Positions 61,194 to 64,000 of a stretch of DNA of 64,000 nucleotides are shown here, piece by piece. The stretch is from contig NZ_JBEUEL010000008.1 of NCBI RefSeq assembly GCF_041725775.1, positions 34,113 through 98,112 on the forward strand. The letters run 5' to 3'. The notes under the pieces are model-generated. The model did not search any database and was not told the origin of the DNA. It saw only the letters and a list, made by a program, of their open reading frames with translations. The position numbers and the translations under genes are program-made. The first letter of the stretch is position 1, and each line of letters begins with the position of its first letter. Source of the DNA: Pueribacillus sp041725775. Its GTDB lineage: Bacteria; Bacillota; Bacilli; Bacillales; UBA6769.

Positions 61194-61214
61194 TCAGTGT
61201 AGAGAGTGATTTTT

Positions 61215-61838
61215 GTGAACATAGTTGTAATTGGAAATGGTGGACATAGTAAAGTTGTTCAAGATGTTATAAAGGCAACCTCAAAGTATGAAATTTTTGC
61301 AATTCTTGATGATAATTTTAGTAATGTCGTCTATGAAAATAATTGTTGTTATGGACCTATTTCTTTTGTTTCAAAACTGCTTGAAGAAAACGATGCTTTT
61401 TTTGTAGTTGCTATTGGTGCAAATGACGTTAGAAAACAGATTGTTACACAAACACAAATCCCTTATGAATACTTTGTTAATGTCATTCACCCATCTGCTA
61501 TCATTAGCCCAAAGGTTAATTTGGGTAAAGGAATTGTCGTGATGCCAAATGCAGTTGTAAATGCGGATACTGTTATTGGAGATCATGTGATTGTTAATAG
61601 TGGTGCAATTGTGGAACACGATAATATATTAGAAGACTATGTTCATATATCACCAAATGCAACGTTAACGGGGAATGTTACCGTTGGACAAGGATCACAA
61701 ATTGGCGCGGGGGCGACATTAATTCCAGGTATATCCGTTGGAAAATGGAGTGTCGTAGGTGCGGGGGCAACTGTTATTCGGGATTTACCGTCAAATTGTA
61801 AAGCGGTTGGTTCACCAGCTAGAGTTATAGAAGGTTGA
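61215..61838 (+). CDS. epsM: Acetyltransferase EpsM (NeuD/PglD-like)
   Basis: This acyltransferase of 207 residues has an N-terminal nucleotide-binding domain (VVIGNGGHSKVVQDVI) and a left-handed beta-helix made of hexapeptide repeats (about 95-205), with the catalytic histidine in VEHDN. It acetylates the 4-amino sugar made by EpsN, giving UDP-N,N'-diacetylbacillosamine. The GTG at 61215 is preceded by AGAGAG; an in-frame GTG at 61206 is less likely. Confidence 0.92.
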   Translation: MNIVVIGNGGHSKVVQDVIKATSKYEIFAILDDNFSNVVYENNCCYGPISFVSKLLEENDAFFVVAIGANDVRKQIVTQTQIPYEYFVNVIHPSAIISPKVNLGKGIVVMPNAVVNADTVIGDHVIVNSGAIVEHDNILEDYVHISPNATLTGNVTVGQGSQIGAGATLIPGISVGKWSVVGAGATVIRDLPSNCKAVGSPARVIEG

Positions 61839-61850
61839 GGTAGTTGTAGA

Positions 61851-63029
61851 ATGAGCAATCAAAAAGAACGAATTCATTTATCTCTTCCGCATATGAGTGG
61901 AAGAGAAAGCAAATATATTGATCAAGCGTTTGAAACGAATTGGATTGCACCTCTAGGGCCAAATGTTGATGCTTTTGAGCAAGAACTTGCCGAATACGTT
62001 GAGGCACAAGGAGCTGCAGCTGTAAGTTCAGGTACAGCTGCTATTCATCTGGCATTGAGATTACTTGGAGTTAAAAAAGGGGACACTATTTTTTGCTCTT
62101 CTCTTACTTTTGTTGCAAGTGCAAACCCTATTTTATACGAAGGTGCGACCCCTGTTTTTATTGACTCTGAACCTGAAACGTGGAACATGTCACCTCAAGC
62201 ATTAGAAAAAGCTCTTATAGATGCCAAACGTGAAAACAGTTTGCCTAAAGCTATCGTTGTTGTGAACTTATATGGTCAAAGTGCAAAGATGGATGAGATT
62301 GTTTCTCTTTGTCAGAAATTCGATGTACCAATCATTGAAGATGCCGCTGAGTCCTTAGGTTCGACATATAAAGGAAAAAAAAGCGGTACTTTTGGGAAGT
62401 TTGGAATTTACTCGTTTAATGGTAATAAAATCATCACGACATCAGGTGGTGGTATGCTTGTATCTAATGATGTTGAGGCATTAGACAAAGCTCGATTTCT
62501 TGCAACCCAAGCACGTGATCCCGCCCCTCATTACCAACATAGCCAAATAGGGTTTAACTATCGAATGAGTAATTTATTAGCTGGTGTCGGTCGAGGCCAA
62601 TTAGAAGTTCTTGATGACCGTGTTCGTGCAAGGCGAGCAGTATTTGAACGGTATGAAAAAGCTTTAAGTTCAATAGAAGGTATTCAATTTATGCCTGAGC
62701 TGGAAGGTACCGTGTCAAATCGATGGTTAACAGCCTTAACGATAGACCAAGATAAACTTAAAGTAACCCCAACAGATATTTTAGGTGCTCTTGAAAATGA
62801 AAACATTGAAGCTCGTCCAGTTTGGAAGCCCCTTCACTTACAGCCGCTATTTGATAGTGCTAAATATTATTCTCATGATGATGGGAAAAGTGTTTCAGAT
62901 GATTTGTTTATGAATGGACTTTGCTTACCTTCGGGTTCAAATATGACTGCTGAACAGCAGGTACGAGTGATTGAAACGATTTTGAAAGTGATTAAAAAAG
63001 TAATTAAAAAGGATGAGTGTAACTGCTAG
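61851..63029 (+). CDS. epsN: PLP-dependent aminotransferase EpsN
   Basis: This DegT/DnrJ/EryC1-type aminotransferase of 392 residues converts the 4-keto sugar from EpsC into the 4-amino sugar. Landmarks are SSGTAAIHLALRLLG, EDAAESLGSTYKGKKSGTFG and the PLP lysine in SFNGNKIITTSGGGM (about residues 187-201). EpsL, EpsM and EpsN follow each other within about 20 bases, as in B. subtilis, so the pathway EpsC-EpsN-EpsM-EpsL is complete. It has AAGGTTGAGG upstream of the ATG. Confidence 0.94.
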   Translation: MSNQKERIHLSLPHMSGRESKYIDQAFETNWIAPLGPNVDAFEQELAEYVEAQGAAAVSSGTAAIHLALRLLGVKKGDTIFCSSLTFVASANPILYEGATPVFIDSEPETWNMSPQALEKALIDAKRENSLPKAIVVVNLYGQSAKMDEIVSLCQKFDVPIIEDAAESLGSTYKGKKSGTFGKFGIYSFNGNKIITTSGGGMLVSNDVEALDKARFLATQARDPAPHYQHSQIGFNYRMSNLLAGVGRGQLEVLDDRVRARRAVFERYEKALSSIEGIQFMPELEGTVSNRWLTALTIDQDKLKVTPTDILGALENENIEARPVWKPLHLQPLFDSAKYYSHDDGKSVSDDLFMNGLCLPSGSNMTAEQQVRVIETILKVIKKVIKKDECNC

Positions 63030-63099
63030 ACTAGATTTAATAGCCACTCTTAATGGGTATCTATGAGAACAGCTCCAATGAGCCGAAAACGAACTGTTA

Positions 63100-63713
63100 C
63101 GTACCTACGCAGACAATAATAAGTAGGGCTTGTTTCGATGATTTTTAGATCCCGATGAACATAAGATAGTTGCTTCCGGATATTGAACAAGATATAAATC
63201 GAACATTTGGTTATAAGAAAAGCATTACAAGAGGATAAATTAGAAGATTTTAAGCTCATTTTAGATACATATGAGAGTAATCTTGAAGATGAGAAACAGA
63301 TTGAAAAAGTAGGGAAATTTCGTACGTATATCTTAAATCACTGGGATTACATTTCGGACTGGCGCGAAAGAATTGATGATGCACCAAAAGGTGCTAGAGG
63401 ATTAGGGGCAATGGAATCCAATCAACGGCGTATTATATTTCGTATGAAAAAGCGAGGAATGCATTGGAGTAAAGAAGGTGCTGAAGCTATGGTTAAAATA
63501 AGGCAAGGGATAGCTAATGATACGTTAAGAGAAGTCTATCTAGCTTCACAAAAGAGAAGCCATAGAAAACAGCGTCAAGTAAAGCAGACAGTGCGTATTT
63601 CTCAATTATTACGTCAACCTACACGTCAATCAATCGGAGCTAAACAAGGTTCTATCAGCTTGTATACAGCTCACTCATCGGCAATAGGAAGATTATTTAA
63701 GGCAATAAGCTAA
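63100..63713 (+). pseudogene. Truncated ISLre2-family transposase
   Basis: The last 168 codons (63207-63713) of an ISLre2/UPF0236 transposase remain: HWDYISDWRERIDDAPKGARGLGAMESNQRRIIFRMKKRGMHWSKEGAEAM and SIGAKQGSISLYTAHSSAIGRL are typical. Just upstream, frameshifted remnants (LPDIEQDINRTFGYKKS, about 63172-63222) precede a shift into the main frame. More than half of the usual 420-480 residues is missing. The element is dead; its arrival beside the EPS operon fits a rearranged locus. Confidence 0.85.
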
Positions 63714-63979
63714 AACCACATTTTCCGTATTGATTCGTTAGGTTCTTACCTTTTAGAACCAAACGAATAAGTACGGGCAGCAAGCGATAGCGCGGTAGCC
63801 ATAAAGCGTACAAAAATAGAGTGCCACAAATATAGATGTTATAAGTCGACCGAGAATAACTTGACACATACATTCGAGTCAGCCTTGAAGAGTAAAAATT
63901 CTTCGAGATAATCATCTCCTAAATTTGATAAATATGGGATAATTTAACTGTATTTATCGCTTTTTAGGGGGATTTCTGG

Positions 63980-64000
63980 ATGGTTACAAGAAAAGAAAAA
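63980..64000 (+). CDS. Start of a further gene (partial)
   Basis: ATG at 63980 is preceded by TTAGGGGGA (63965-63972) and a GATAAT-like -10 box near 63943. Only seven codons, MVTRKEK, are visible, so no product can be named. Confidence 0.45.

Overview
This is a chromosomal segment of an endospore-forming, flagellated member of the Bacillaceae. The evidence is sporulation genes (spoIIR, spoIID, spoIIQ, spoIIID), flagellar rod genes (flhO, flhP), low-to-moderate G+C, AGGAGG-type ribosome binding sites with frequent GTG/TTG starts, and a gene order close to the B. subtilis rho-to-ywq region. I cannot name the genus. The ATP synthase c subunit has the neutralophile-type glycine motif, so the window does not itself argue for an alkaliphile.

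Layout. 1-13200: the end of rho, rpmE, a lipoprotein, then prfA-prmC-spoIIR-ywlC(tsaC)-mntP-ywlE-MCP-rpiB-ywlG and glyA (translation termination, tRNA modification, sporulation signalling, Mn efflux, protein-arginine dephosphorylation, one-carbon metabolism). A cluster of DnaA boxes lies between spoIIR and ywlC. Two decayed genes sit here: a SpoIIM/DUF95-like remnant and a dead duplicate of a lipoprotein gene. 13245-14612: a decayed group IIC intron directly behind the glyA terminator. 14819-23541: upp and the atpIBEFHAGDC operon, with unusually long gaps holding hairpins, a short leader ORF coupled to atpA and an antisense small ORF. 23661-34999: ywmB, murAA, spoIID, spoIIQ, spoIIID, mbl, flhO, flhP, an EpuA-like gene, fabZ and a Jag-N/FapA protein (cell wall, sporulation, shape, flagellum, lipid synthesis).

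35049-38049 is an OpuA-type glycine betaine ABC transporter with a palindrome over its promoter. It is followed by a small protein, two tandem thioesterases, ywqA/ywqB (SNF2 helicase, SWIM protein) and an overlooked 38-codon gene. 44690-49342 holds an M20 hydrolase, a YhfH-type mini zinc protein, a repeat-bearing NlpC/P60 cell wall hydrolase, a lipoprotein and a DinB protein.

49975-63029 is an exopolysaccharide locus. It has an LCP ligase, a tyrosine kinase/phosphatase module (YwqC, YwqD, YwqE), a candidate EAR antitermination RNA, EpsC, an AT-rich variable cassette (flippase, HPr-kinase-like protein, one GT4 glycosyltransferase, polymerase), then EpsL-EpsM-EpsN. EpsC, EpsN and EpsM are expected to make UDP-N,N'-diacetylbacillosamine, and EpsL to load it onto undecaprenyl phosphate. 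The window closes with a truncated ISLre2 transposase and the first codons of a further gene. I see no tRNA, rRNA, CRISPR array or prophage. The least explained items are the HPr-kinase-like protein in the EPS cassette, the small ORFs inside the atp operon and a 20-nt palindromic motif present twice in opposite orientation.
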